From Tragulus kanchil (Eukaryota > Chordata > Mammalia > Artiodactyla > Tragulidae): 64,000 nt of DNA. This document shows positions 10,901 to 22,900 of the stretch, one piece after another; the stretch's first letter is position 1; every line of letters starts with the position of its first letter. Made by a program: the position numbers and the translations under genes. The notes under the pieces are model-generated. The model was given only the letters and a program-made list of their open reading frames with translations. It was not told where the DNA came from and made no database searches. The stretch spans positions 185,627,801-185,691,800 of the forward strand of contig JAIOJX010000025.1 of NCBI GenBank assembly GCA_022376925.1, given 5' to 3'.

Positions 10901-13900
10901 CACTGCATTGTTTTCAATTATTACCTGGTAATAAAAAGGCTTCTTTATAATTAAATTAAGTATGTACGACTTTGGCCACGGCAGGGACTGCACGCTGTGA
11001 GAAGCCAGAGAGCACGGGTCACCTGTCTGTCCGTCGGAGAAGGTCACTAGGGCCTCAAGCCACACACGACCAGTCTCGCTGTTACGAGTACAGTCCTCAG
11101 GCTTTCCCCTCCCAGCAGCAGCCGCGTGGCTCACTCCCTACCAGGAGCACTGACTGGCCAGATTCCAGCACGCCCACCTCTGTGCGCCCAGCGCCTGCCT
11201 GCCCGTCCCTAGGTCCGGGTCCCAGAGTCCCGGCGGGAGCCCCCAGTCTCTTCCCTCCAGACCTGGAGCCTGGGGTAGGGGAGGGGAGCGTCCAGCCACC
11301 CAGGAGGCCAGCGCGCACGAGGAAGCGCTCAGGAGGCAGCGGGAGGGAACCCGGGTCTGGAGGCGAGATCAGGTCCCACTTGAAACAGCCCGTCCTGCAA
11401 GCCGGCAATGCCCTTTGAGCTTAACCTCCTTCCGGCCTGGCCCCGTCACTGCAACAGAAAGGTCAGGACGCACACGTCCCCCGTTCGCCCGACGGCTTCA
11501 CCAGCCACTGCCCTGACCCCGGGCCTCTCGTGCCTCGGCCACCCGCCCAGCAGGCACCAGCATCCTCGTCCACGAGTGTGGAGACCAGGGCCCAGAGCAT
11601 CTGTCTGACCACTGGAGACCGCGACGGTTTCCGGATCAGCTTGGTCTTGACTCGGATCGGCTCCTCCCTGGCAGCCCTCCCGAGCCCCGGGCACTGCGGG
11701 CCCCTCGGCGGCATCCACGCCGCCCCTGCTCCTCCCGGCAGCCACCGAGCCCCGCCTCACGGCCAGTCGGCACAGCCCTGCCTCAGAGGCTCCCGGCTGC
11801 CGGGCACAGGCAGGCAGGCGGCCCGGGTCTTCAGGAGCCCCTGGATCCCTCACCCCAGGGAACCCTTCCTGACACGGCTCCGGAGGGGAGGTCAGCGCTG
11901 GCCCTCGGTCTTCCGGCGGGAGGACGGCGGATGGAGCACAGGCTCATCCACGCTGACCGCCCGGAGCCGGGCTCGTGGTGGGGCTCGGCTGGCGACGTCA
12001 CCCGCACGCCCCCTGTGCCATCGTGCTGGGGGTCTTCTAAACCGACACCCACCCGCTCCAGAGACCAGCGCTATTCAAGGCCAGGGTGACCGTGGTCAGA
12101 TGAAGGCAGCAGTCACTCAGACGCGTCCAACTCTTTGTGACCCGTGGACGAGCCACGGAATTCTCCAGACAGAATACTGGAGCGGGTAGCCTATCCCTTC
12201 CCCAGGGGAATCTCCCCGACGCAGGGATCAAACCCAGGTCTCCCTCATTGCGGGTGGCGTCTTTCCCCTCCGAGCCACCAGGGAAGGCCGAGGGTACTGG
12301 AGTGGGCAGCCCATCCCTTCTCTAGGGCATCATTCCGATCCGGGGTCCCTGCGACGCGGGCCTGGGCTGGGGGCTGGAGCCACGAATGGCGCTCATTCTC
12401 CCAGCGTGCGAGGAAGAGGCGAGCGCCGTACCCGGTTAAGCACAGCGACAGGGGCTTCCCTGTCGACGGGGGCTTCCCTGTCCCGGCCCGCGGCGCTGTG
12501 CGCCCCTCTGCAAAGCCCTCTCTCTCGGGCACGTGACCACACTCTCCAGCCTTTGAAACAACTCCTGTCCCCCACGCTGAGCCCGTCGCTGGGCCCTGCG
12601 GGTCCCACGGGGACCTCGCGGGTCATGTGTCCAAGTCATGGAGGCGCCAGGCCTCCCCCGGGCCCCTCACCTCCAGCCTCGTCCGGTCCACGTCCTTGGG
12701 CAGCTTCACTCGGATCCGGTTCGTGACGATCAGGGCGTCGTAAGGGTAGATCTGAAGGGTGGAGGAGGCGCGGTCACCGGGAGCTGAGCGTGTGGAGGGG
12801 GCCGGGAGCCGAGGCGAGGCCAGCGTGGGGACGCACGTGCGTCCCCCAGACCCACACGCCTCACGGGAAAGCGCAACAAAAGGAACTTTCAACCTGGACG
12901 GGTGCGGCGTCGCAGCCGGGCGTCGCAGCCGGACGTCGGCGCAGAGCGGGCGGCCCCTTACCTTGTACTCTGCAAGAGAAGCAGACCACGGCCCGGTCAG
13001 ATCAGGTGCGGCCCCGCCCGGGGGCGGAGCGATCCACCCAGGCCCCGCCGCGCGGCCGGTCAAGCTCTGCCGCCCCCACGGGGACCTCCGTGTGGCCGGG
13101 GCCGGGCCCTGGGGTCTCCCTGGGAAGCCGGGAGCGGGAGGCATGGTCTGGGGGCCGGAGGCAGTGCTGTGCTCTCCCCGGGGCACTGGACCTGCCTCAG
13201 TTTACCCCGTGGACGTACCCTCCCCCTAGTGACTCACTTTCTCCGCCCGTTAGCTCCTCCTTTTAAACGCAGAGCCCCGCGCGCTTGCTTAGTGAGGACT
13301 TCTCTTCCAGACTAAGCGCGGCTTGCTAAACACAAGACCGAACGGATAGGCAGCCCCTGAGGTCACGCAGCACCCAGCACCTCTGGGTCCCAGCACAGGC
13401 CTGTCTCTCGAGGGAGACCCAACAAGGGGCTCAAGCACTGAGGGGGCTGGCCCCCGAACCTCTCCACACGCCGTGCGGGGTGCTATCCACACCGCTCTGA
13501 GTCCAGGGACCCGGAGGTCCCTGAGAGGAGCAGCTTCAGCTCCCCGCCCGCTCGTCCCCACTCCAGCCCCCAGCGTGAGCCAGCCTGGAGGGCGGCCCCG
13601 AGGGCGATGGCCGTGAGCCGGCCCCGCGACCAGGTCTCTCCAGCAAGGCCAGCTGCCCGCCGGCAATCCTGCCGCTGCGGAGCCCGGGCGGCTCGCTGGA
13701 GCGGGCCGGGTGGGCCTCCCCGAGGCTCTCCTCCGGGGTGTGGGAGCTCAGTCCCGGTCGTGTCTGGCCCCCCGCGACCCCAGGGACTGCAGCCCACCGG
13801 GCCCCTCCAGGCAAGAACGCTGGAGCGGGTGCCACCTCCTCCTCCAGGGGATCTTCCCTTCCCAGGGACCTAGCACGCGTCCTCTTCACCCGCTGGGCCA

Positions 13901-16900
13901 CCAGGGCAGCCGCACGGTGGGCTTTCCCTGCGGCTCCGCCTCCCTTGTCGCCATGAATGGACCGCCCACGTCTGGTGGCGCCGCCCTAGCGTGGGGTGGT
14001 CGTTCACACGCAGCGCTCTTGCCTGAGGGACCTGGAGTGACCGGTAGGCCAGGGCAGGGTCGGCTGTGCTCGGGAGGGGAGCAGCGAGGCCAGGACGTGG
14101 GGGCACTGAGTCAGCACCTGAGTGAGGGGACCCCGGGGAGAAGCGGGGCCTCTCGGGCGACTCAGGAGGGGTAAGCAGATGCCGGTGGGTGGGGACACGA
14201 GCCCCCCGGCTCCCGATGCCCCGCGCTCAGCTCCTCTGCCCGCGGGCCTGGAGGGACAGCCTCGGGCGGAGCTGGGTGGACCCCCGCGATGGCCCCTGCC
14301 CCAGCCAGAGCCGCTCGGGGCCCCAGCGTCCTGTACCTCGCGAGCCCCAGCTGGCGTCCGGGTCGGCTCCACCGGGGGCCAGGTTGGCATTCTGGAAGAG
14401 AAAGAGAGAGGGCAGCGGGGGCGGGGGCCGGGGGCCGGCTGTGGCCAGGCTCCTGGCGGCCAGGCGGGGAGGAGGGTCGGCCAGGGCGCCCACTGAGGCG
14501 GGGCTCCGGACGGCCGCCGGCTCCCCGTGCGCTGCCTTCAGGCCTCCGCTGCCCCTGCCTGTCCAGCCAGCTCCTCACCTGGTGCGATGGCAGCCCGGGC
14601 GCCCGCCCCTCGGCCTCGCAGCTGGCCTGGGCCGCGTGGGCGCCTCACTGGGGCAGGGCTCCGGCACGGGGCCTCTGGACCCACCGGATGGGCTGGGGTC
14701 CCAGAAGCGCAGGTGACCGGTGTCTGTAAAGGCCCCGGCATGGCCCCCGAGTGTCGTGAGCCCTCCACACCGTGGCGCCCTGGCACGGTGCCCCTCGGGG
14801 AGAGGCCCTGGGAGGGGCCGTGGACCTGGGAGCCCGGCACCCGCCTCAGGTGCCTCCCTCACCCGTCGGGGCCAGCAGCAGCCACCTCTGGAGCCTGGAC
14901 GTCTCCTTCCCTCTGCCCACCTGAGAAAGCCGCCCTGCAGACCCCTGGGGGGCCCCGCCCTGGGACACAGGCGCGGAGGCCCTGCGGGTCCGTCAGCCCC
15001 GGTCCTGTCCACCCCAGGCTGGGCCCGGCGGCCGCCGCCCGCAGGGGAGAAGAATGTCTCATTTGTGTCCACCTCCCTGGCACCTGGTCCAGCCTCTGAC
15101 TCGGGGTCAGGACTCTTGGCCAGCACTTCGGAAACTGGGCAGGGTGGCTGAGTTTCCATGGAGGGAGCCCTGTGGCCGAGGGGGCGTTACCGCCTTGCCC
15201 CGGGCTATGTTACAGCGAGCGGCCGCCCGCGCTCACGCACGGCGAGGGGCGGCCGGGGAGCAGCTGGTCACAGTTCTGGCGAGTGGGGGGCAGGACGAGG
15301 CCTCGGACCCCCGGCTCCCGATGCCCCGCGCTCAGCTCCTCTGCCCGCGGGCCTGGAGGGACAGCCTCGGGCGGAGCTGGGTGGACCCCCGCGATGGCCC
15401 CTGCCCCAGCCAGAGCCGCTCGGGGCCCCAGCGTCCTGTACCTCGCGAGCCCCAGCTGGCGTCCGGGTCGGCTCCACCGGGGGCCAGGTTGGCATTCTGG
15501 AAGAGAAAGAGAGAGGGCAGCGGGGGCGGGGGCCGGGGGCCGGCTGTGGCCAGGCTCCTGGCGGCCAGGCGGGGAGGAGGGTCGGCCAGGGCGCCCACTG
15601 AGGCGGGGCTCCGGACGGCCGCCGGCTCCCCGTGCGCTGCCTTCAGGCCTCCGCTGCCCCTGCCTGTCCAGCCAGCTCCTCACCTGGTGCGATGGCAGCC
15701 CGGGCGCCCGCCCCTCGGCCTCGCAGCTGGCCTGGGCCGCGTGGGCGCCTCACTGGGGCAGGGCTCCGGCACGGGGCCTCTGGACCCACCGGATGGGCTG
15801 GGGTCCCAGAAGCGCAGGTGACCGGTGTCTGTAAAGGCCCCGGCATGGCCCCCGAGTGTCGTGAGCCCTCCACACCGTGGCGCCCTGGCACGGTGCCCCT
15901 CGGGGAGAGGCCCTGGGAGGGGCCGTGGACCTGGGAGCCCGGCACCCGCCTCAGGTGCCTCCCTCACCCGTCGGGGCCAGCAGCAGCCACCTCTGGAGCC
16001 TGGACGTCTCCTTCCCTCTGCCCACCTGAGAAAGCCGCCCTGCAGACCCCTGGGGGGCCCCGCCCTGGGACACAGGCGCGGAGGCCCTGCGGGTCCGTCA
16101 GCCCCGGTCCTGTCCACCCCAGGCTGGGCCCGGCGGCCGCCGCCCGCAGGGGAGAAGAATGTCTCATTTGTGTCCACCTCCCTGGCACCTGGTCCAGCCT
16201 CTGACTCGGGGTCAGGACTCTTGGCCAGCACTTCGGAAACTGGGCAGGGTGGCTGAGTTTCCATGGAGGGAGCCCTGTGGCCGAGGGGGCGTTACCGCCT
16301 TGCCCCGGGCTATGTTACAGCGAGCGGCCGCCCGCGCTCACGCACGGCGAGGGGCGGCCGGGGAGCAGCTGGTCACAGTTCTGGCGAGTGGGGGGCAGGA
16401 CGAGGCCTCGGAAGCTCTCCATCCAAAGTCTGTCGTCCCGCGCGGGGGAACCGAGCCCGAGACGCCAGGACAAGGTAGCGAGGCAGGCAAGCATGTAAGT
16501 GAGGGGTGGGACGGCCCTTGACATTTTTGATCCTTCGTCCATTATGGATTTTTCCCTCTGAAGTCTGACTTTTCAAAACACTGTATTAGCATCTCGCTTT
16601 TCCTGACTACGGAGTCCCGTGGTAAGAGCCGGCGCACCGCGCCCTTGCCCCAGCGCTGGGGACTGGGCGGACCCTCTCCCCACCCACCCCGTCGAGCCGT
16701 GGCCCTGGGCCTCCCCCTCGTCACCGAGTGACTCCTCGTGGGAGTTTCAAGAGAGAGATTTGGAGACAGTTTCTCAGGCCGCTGACCAGCACCCCAGCCC
16801 TCGCCCTGCGCCCGTCGGGTTAGGGGACTCCTAAAGCCGGCAAACCTGTCTCCCGGCTGGCCTTCGCCACCTGGCCTGTCCCAGACACGGAAGAGCGAGG

Positions 16901-19900
16901 CCGCCCCCTAGTGCCCACGGCTCTGCACCACAGGCCGCCGGCTCCCTGGCACCACCAGCCAGGGAAGCCACCAGCTTCCGGGGCTACTGGACGCCCACGT
17001 CCTGGCATCGGAGCCGGCCTCTCCCGGTCGGTCAGCCCGGAGACAGGTGGGGGCTCTCAGCAGGGAGGAGCGGCGCCCCCGGTGGACAGGGAGCACCGGA
17101 GCCGTCCAGAGCAGGGACAGAGCAGTCTACTGCTGACCTTCCAAGTGCCCAGCGTGGGGGCCCTTCGTGACGTCTTCCGAGCAGGGCAGCCTCGGGCCGC
17201 TGGCTCTGCGTGGGGGCCTCAGGGAGAGCCAAGTGGCCGGGGGATCCCACAAAGGCAGCACGGCCGGCACATCCCCGGAGGATCCCCCGGCCCTCCTCGG
17301 CAGAGGACCAAGACGCCAAGCAGCCGATTCTCCAGCTCTCCCTCCCGATGGGCGCCATCAGGTGCCAGCTGCCCCCCAGACACCTTCACGCCTCCTGGAG
17401 CCTCCAGAGGGGCGTCGGCATTAACGGCTGAGGCCCAGAGAGGTACGGCTACGTGTCCAAGGTCACACAGCTCATCCATGGAACCGTAAAACACTGGACA
17501 GACGCTTTCTATGTTTCACAGATTACACGGCAATTGTAACAGTGAGGACAAAGTTCTGGCTGTTCACCACTGGCTGGGCCCTTTTCCTGCTGAAGCTCAC
17601 ATTTTACTTAGGCACCACTGATGTGGAAGAAGTAAGACTAGCTTTCATAATAATTATTTTTTTATGACTATATATAAATAAAAGTTCACTTTATAATAAT
17701 TATTCATTTGGGAACTAGGCTTACAGAACTTAGGAGATTTCATGACCACGATGCTGTCTGTCCTAGCGACAGCCTGAAGGAGTGAGGATGACTTTGGGGG
17801 TGTGTCCAGTCCCTCCGCTGTGTCCGCCTCTTGACGACCCCGTGGACTGCAGTCCGCCGGGCTCCCCTGTCCATGGGATTCTCTAAGCAAGAACGCTGGA
17901 GGGGGCTGCCACGCCCTCCTCCGAGGGACCTTCCCCACCCAGGGATGGAAGCCACACCTCAAGTCTCCTGCACGGGCAGGCAGGTGCTGTGCTACCAGCA
18001 CTGCCTGAGAAGCCCTGGACGGGGGGTGCCGGCCCCCCATCCCTCCTGGAACCAGAACCCAGTAAGCTCAGCCTCCTGTCTCGCCGACTTCCTCCCACTT
18101 GACAATGAGAGCAAACGACTGCTCCCGCCGGCCTCTAGGCCCTGGTCACCGGGCAGCTCGCAGCGGAGCTGCCATGGCTTCTCCAGACAGTGTGCTCTAG
18201 TTTCTGATACAGTTTCCTCCTCCTTCTTCTCCTCTCCTCGGGGATTCGGTAGTGGGGTTCTGGTCACTCTGCGTCTGTGCTTTCACTTTCGGTCCCCTGG
18301 CGTCCTCTCCAACAGTAAAAACAAACCAAGGACCGACCTAATCTGACATGGCCGAGCTCTAGAAGACTGGCCGTTAATGGTCTGGTCTTCCAGCCAAAAG
18401 ACAGGCCTACAGTTACAAGAGAGTCTTAGAAAGAATGAAGAAAAATAGAGAATGTTGGCAGGGGGAAAAGAATCCCTAAAAAAAGTCAACCACACTTGTC
18501 CCCTGTCTCTCAGATAAGCTCATGTGGAAAGCTGAAAGTCCTCGTGTGATGATGAACTCTGTCTCCATCGACTCCCCAAGACGCTCAGGACTCCGAGGCC
18601 CCCTAACGCTCTGCCCCAGCCTGAGGCGAGCGGGACCAGCGCCCCGGAGGGCTCCGCTCTCGGCTCCAGAAGTTTAAGCGCCTGCTCTCGGCTCCAGGAG
18701 AGGCACGCAGACGGTGTCCCCACCCGACCGCCTGGACCCGCCGTTCCCAGGCCCCTTGGCCACGCCCTCCCGCAGGTGTGGGGCCCTCGGCCAGCATCCG
18801 CCCAGCGCGTGACCGGGAACGGGCTCTCCCTGGGGGACGCACAGCTCGGCTGCGGGGGACGCAAGCCTTCACGCCGCTGGCACTCGCCCTCTGAACGGCC
18901 ACCCGCGTTCCGAGAGAAAGCCCTGGCCCTGACTGGGGGCTGGAGCGCCTTGGCGTGAACGGGCCCGTCCGTGACCTCGGTGCTCACGGCCCCCAAGTCA
19001 CAGAAGAGCTGGGCCAGGTGAGCGGGGAACGTTCTGAGCCCTCAGGGCCCTCGTGCTGAACCTAAGGATCCACCTTCTCCAGCGCCGTGGGGGTCCCCGC
19101 AGGGAGGACGGAAAAGGAAGGAAGAAGGTGGAGAAACGCGTGGAAGGAAATTCAGGGAAGCATGCAGCATGCTGGCATTCCCGACAAACAGGGGAGCAGG
19201 GAGTGGGCGGCGAGGGTCGCCTGAGCACACCTTGCGGAGGCGCCGGGCTCAGCCCAGGCCCGGCCGCAGGGCCCACGCAGCCCGGGGGGACGGAGGAGGG
19301 TCTGGGGGTGCTGCCAGGTCCGGGCTGGGCCTGTGCTAGGGCGTGCCCGTGGCTGCTCCCTGGGCCGGAGGCGTTCCACACGTGGCGACAGGACCGCCCC
19401 GGGGAGCGCGGGGGTTCGTCGGGGTGGAAGCCCGCGGCCTGCGGACAGCTTCCTCCCACAGCCGAGGCTGCCTCGGCGGCGGCCCGTGTCCCGGGGCTGT
19501 GTGTGCACACGCGCGTCACGTGTGTGTACACCTGTGGTGTGCTGCGTGTGTCACGTGTGTGTGGTGTGTGCATGTCTCTGTGTGTGTCATGTGTGAGGGT
19601 CTGTTTTGTGTGTAGATGCTGTGGAGCTGCGCTGCAGGGGACGACCCCGAGCGCCCTGGACGGCGGGAACCAGCCCACCCTGCAGGAAACTGGCCCCGGA
19701 CACGCGTCAGGAGGACGCACGCCGGAGCGCCAGCGTGTGGTTCACCTGACGGGAGGAGACGACGCGCGGGAGACGTCCCCGATGCTGGGAGAGGCCGAGG
19801 GCGGGAGGAGAAGGGGCGGCGGAGGACGAGGCGGCTGGACGGCCTCGCCGACGCCACGGACACGCACGTGGGCAGACCCCGGAGACGGCGCGGGCCAGGG

Positions 19901-22900
19901 AGCCTGGCGTGCCGGGTCCACGGGGCGCAGAGTCGGACGGGGCTGGGAGGCGGACCGGCTACGGCGTGTGCGGGGTCGCGTCTGTGTGTCCCGTGTGCAC
20001 ACGTGTGTGTTGGGGGAGGTCTGGGCCACCACGCCCGCGCCGCCTGAGGGGCCCCCACGGGGACCTCGCCCAGCGGCGGGGGCCTGTCAGGGCTGCCCTC
20101 TCGCGTCCAGGCTCGGGAGCTGGAGGGGCGGCGGCAGGAGGGAGAGGGCCGAGGGCGCTGCCTCCCGTGTGAGCCCGCCGCGGCCACGTGCCGGGGCCGG
20201 CCGTCGTGACCGCGGGGAGGCACCAGCAGAGGGAGGCCGGGTGGACCCCGGGCCCCGCGGCTCACGGCACAGCCCTGTCCTTCCAGGGCCTCGTCGGGCT
20301 CCGGCCTCAGGGACAGGTGGTCGAGAGGGCCGTCCCGAGGAGCCGACCCCTGAGTGGCCCATCGCCCCTGCCCCACGCAGGGGTCCCCCCGGGGCTGGGG
20401 GCAGCGGGAGGAGGGCGCTGACGGGTGCTGGTCTGGCCGGGGGCAGCAAGCAGAGGCGGGCAGGCGGGCGGGGTCCCGGGCCCTCCTCCTGGCGGGAGGC
20501 CCCCAGGCTGAGGGCGGCGCCCCAGCTCCCAGCGCGGGGGAGTCGGCGTGTGCCGGGGGGGCGGGCGGGACGGTACCTACCCGGTGGTCCAGGCCGTTCT
20601 TGCCATGTCCTGTGACAGGGTCAGACTGGGAATAGGGAAACCCTGAAACAGACACAGCAGCCCTGTCACGCCGGGCCCGGCCCGGCCGGAGGGGCTCACC
20701 CAGGTGGGGGGGCTGCGCGCGGACGCAGGGGGGCCCTGAGACCCCGCCGGCCTCCCTGGAGACCTCGACCCCTGGGCTCCGACTGAGGACGACCACAGGA
20801 GGGGAGCGGTGTCCCCGAGCCCACCACCGCGACACCGGGAACCCGCGGGGCCTGAGCGGCCGGCAGGCACCTGCGTCCTCTGGCCGCCCGTCACCAGGCC
20901 AGGCTCCTCGCCGGGCTGAGGGGAGCTGCGGCAGGGGGAGGAGGGCCCGCGGGGGCAGGGCTGAGCACCCTGAGCGGGGCGGGCAGGGAGGCCGGCACCG
21001 CCAGAGGCTGCTGGTGGCCCAGGTCTCAAAACCCTTGGGTGGTTTGCAATTGGGGTTTCACGTTAAAATCTTCATTTCTAGCTTCTCGAAGGGCCAGTGG
21101 AGACCCTGGGCTCTGAACTCCCTGTGGGAACCCACATCTGGTCCCCTCCATCGCTCAGCTGCCTGGCTCCCCCGGGGGCTCAGGACCCTGAGACGCCCCC
21201 ATTAGCCACCTTCCACGCCATCTCTGGAGAGACCGGAGCGGACGCTCCTGGCTCAAAGGTGAGTGTGGGATGTGCCCTGGAAGGGACGACAAGGGACAGA
21301 GCCAGGATCCCTGGGGGGCCGGGGATCCACACCCACCCGGGGCAGCAACCTTGGCAGGCCTGTCCCAGATGCCTGAACATCCGTCTTTCCTTATCTGTTG
21401 GCCTGTGAAGAGCCGTGGCCACATCTGGGGGTCCCCGTCCCCGGCACATGCTCCTGGGAGCGCCTGGACATGTCCACAGGGACCGAGGACCGAGCCCCAG
21501 AGGGGAGGCGGGCACAGGGCACAGGGCCACCCACCGGCCCGCCCGCCCGCCCTACCGCCCGCTCCACCGCCCGCTCCAGGAAGGCCGGCTTCTGAGCAAA
21601 GGATGACGTTACTCTGGGTGCCTTCGGGAGGGAAGAGCCCTGCACGGGCCACACTCGAATGCGGGAGGGGCTTCCGCTGGGAGCCGCCCCAGGCCGTTCT
21701 TGCCATGTCCTGTGACAGGGTCAGACTGGGAATAGGGAAACCCTGAAACAGACACAGCAGCCCTGTCACGCCGGGCCCGGCCCGGCCGGAGGGGCTCACC
21801 CAGGTGGGGGGGCTGCGCGCGGACGCAGGGGGGCCCTGAGACCCCGCGGCCTCCCTGGAGACCTCGACCCCTGGGCTCCGACTGAGGACGACCACAGGAG
21901 GGGAGCGGTGTCCCCGAGCCCACCACCGCGACACCGGGAACCCGCGGGGCCTGAGCGGCCGGCAGGCACCTGCGTCCTCTGGCCGCCCGTCACCAGGCCA
22001 GGCTCCTCGCCGGGCTGAGGGGAGCTGCGGCAGGGGGAGGAGGGCCCGCGGGGGCAGGGCTGAGCACCCTGAGCGGGGCGGGCAGGGAGGCCGGCACCGC
22101 CAGAGGCTGCTGGTGGCCCAGGTCTCAAAACCCTTGGGTGGTTTGCAATTGGGGTTTCACGTTAAAATCTTCATTTCTAGCTTCTCGAAGGGCCAGTGGA
22201 GACCCTGGGCTCTGAACTCCCTGTGGGAACCCACATCTGGTCCCCTCCATCGCTCAGCTGCCTGGCTCCCCCGGGGGCTCAGGACCCTGAGACGCCCCCA
22301 TTAGCCACCTTCCACGCCATCTCTGGAGAGACCGGAGCGGACGCTCCTGGCTCAAAGGTGAGTGTGGGATGTGCCCTGGAAGGGACGACAAGGGACAGAG
22401 CCAGGATCCCTGGGGGGCCGGGGATCCACACCCACCCGGGGCAGCAACCTTGGCAGGCCTGTCCCAGATGCCTGAACATCCGTCTTTCCTTATCTGTTGG
22501 CCTGTGAAGAGCCGTGGCCACATCTGGGGGTCCCCGTCCCCGGCACATGCTCCTGGGAGCGCCTGGACATGTCCACAGGGACCGAGGACCGAGCCCCAGA
22601 GGGGAGGCGGGCACAGGGCACAGGGCCACCCACCGGCCCGCCCGCCCGCCCTACCGCCCGCTCCACCGCCCGCTCCAGGAAGGCCGGCTTCTGAGCAAAG
22701 GATGACGTTACTCTGGGTGCCTTCGGGAGGGAAGAGCCCTGCACGGGCCACACTCGAATGCGGGAGGGGCTTCCGCTGGGAGCCGCCCCAGGCACCTGCT
22801 GGCTGCCAGGCGGCCTTTGGGAGGTTCCGGGCGGGGGTCAGGAGGGGCCTGTACCACCTCAAGGGCAGGGGGCTCACTCTAGTTTTAGCCGAGGAGACTC

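Larger units (their letters stand above)
1919..12670 (-). other. ABLIM2 intron between W15 and W16
   Basis: Holds ruminant SINEs, duplication D1, two LTR-like relics, and AT-rich islands near 8640-8840 and 10855-10965. Stretches 6650-8300, 8850-9680 and 10970-12100 show nothing recognisable beyond high GC. Confidence 0.7.
14203..16412. repeat. Direct duplication D2 (14203-15307 and 15308-16412)
   Basis: Head-to-tail copies of 1105 bp with no spacer. Each carries exon W13. Confidence 0.95.
14392..20580 (-). other. ABLIM2 intron between W12 and W13
   Basis: Contains most of D2 including W13 copy 2, a MIR fragment, an AT-rich patch at 17640-17715, a SINE at 17.8 kb, a TG-rich tract and a BovB-derived tail. 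Nothing is recognised in 16420-17400 or 18030-19490. Confidence 0.6.

Noticed and set aside
19053..20615. A 520-codon open frame on the plus strand
   Set aside because: It runs antisense across exon W12, a TG tract and a BovB tail, has no domain or codon pattern, and long stop-free frames are expected at this GC content.
19516..20835. A 439-codon minus-strand open frame
   Set aside because: It includes intron, repeat and exon W12 in one frame without splice logic; only the GFPYSQSD part is real coding sequence.
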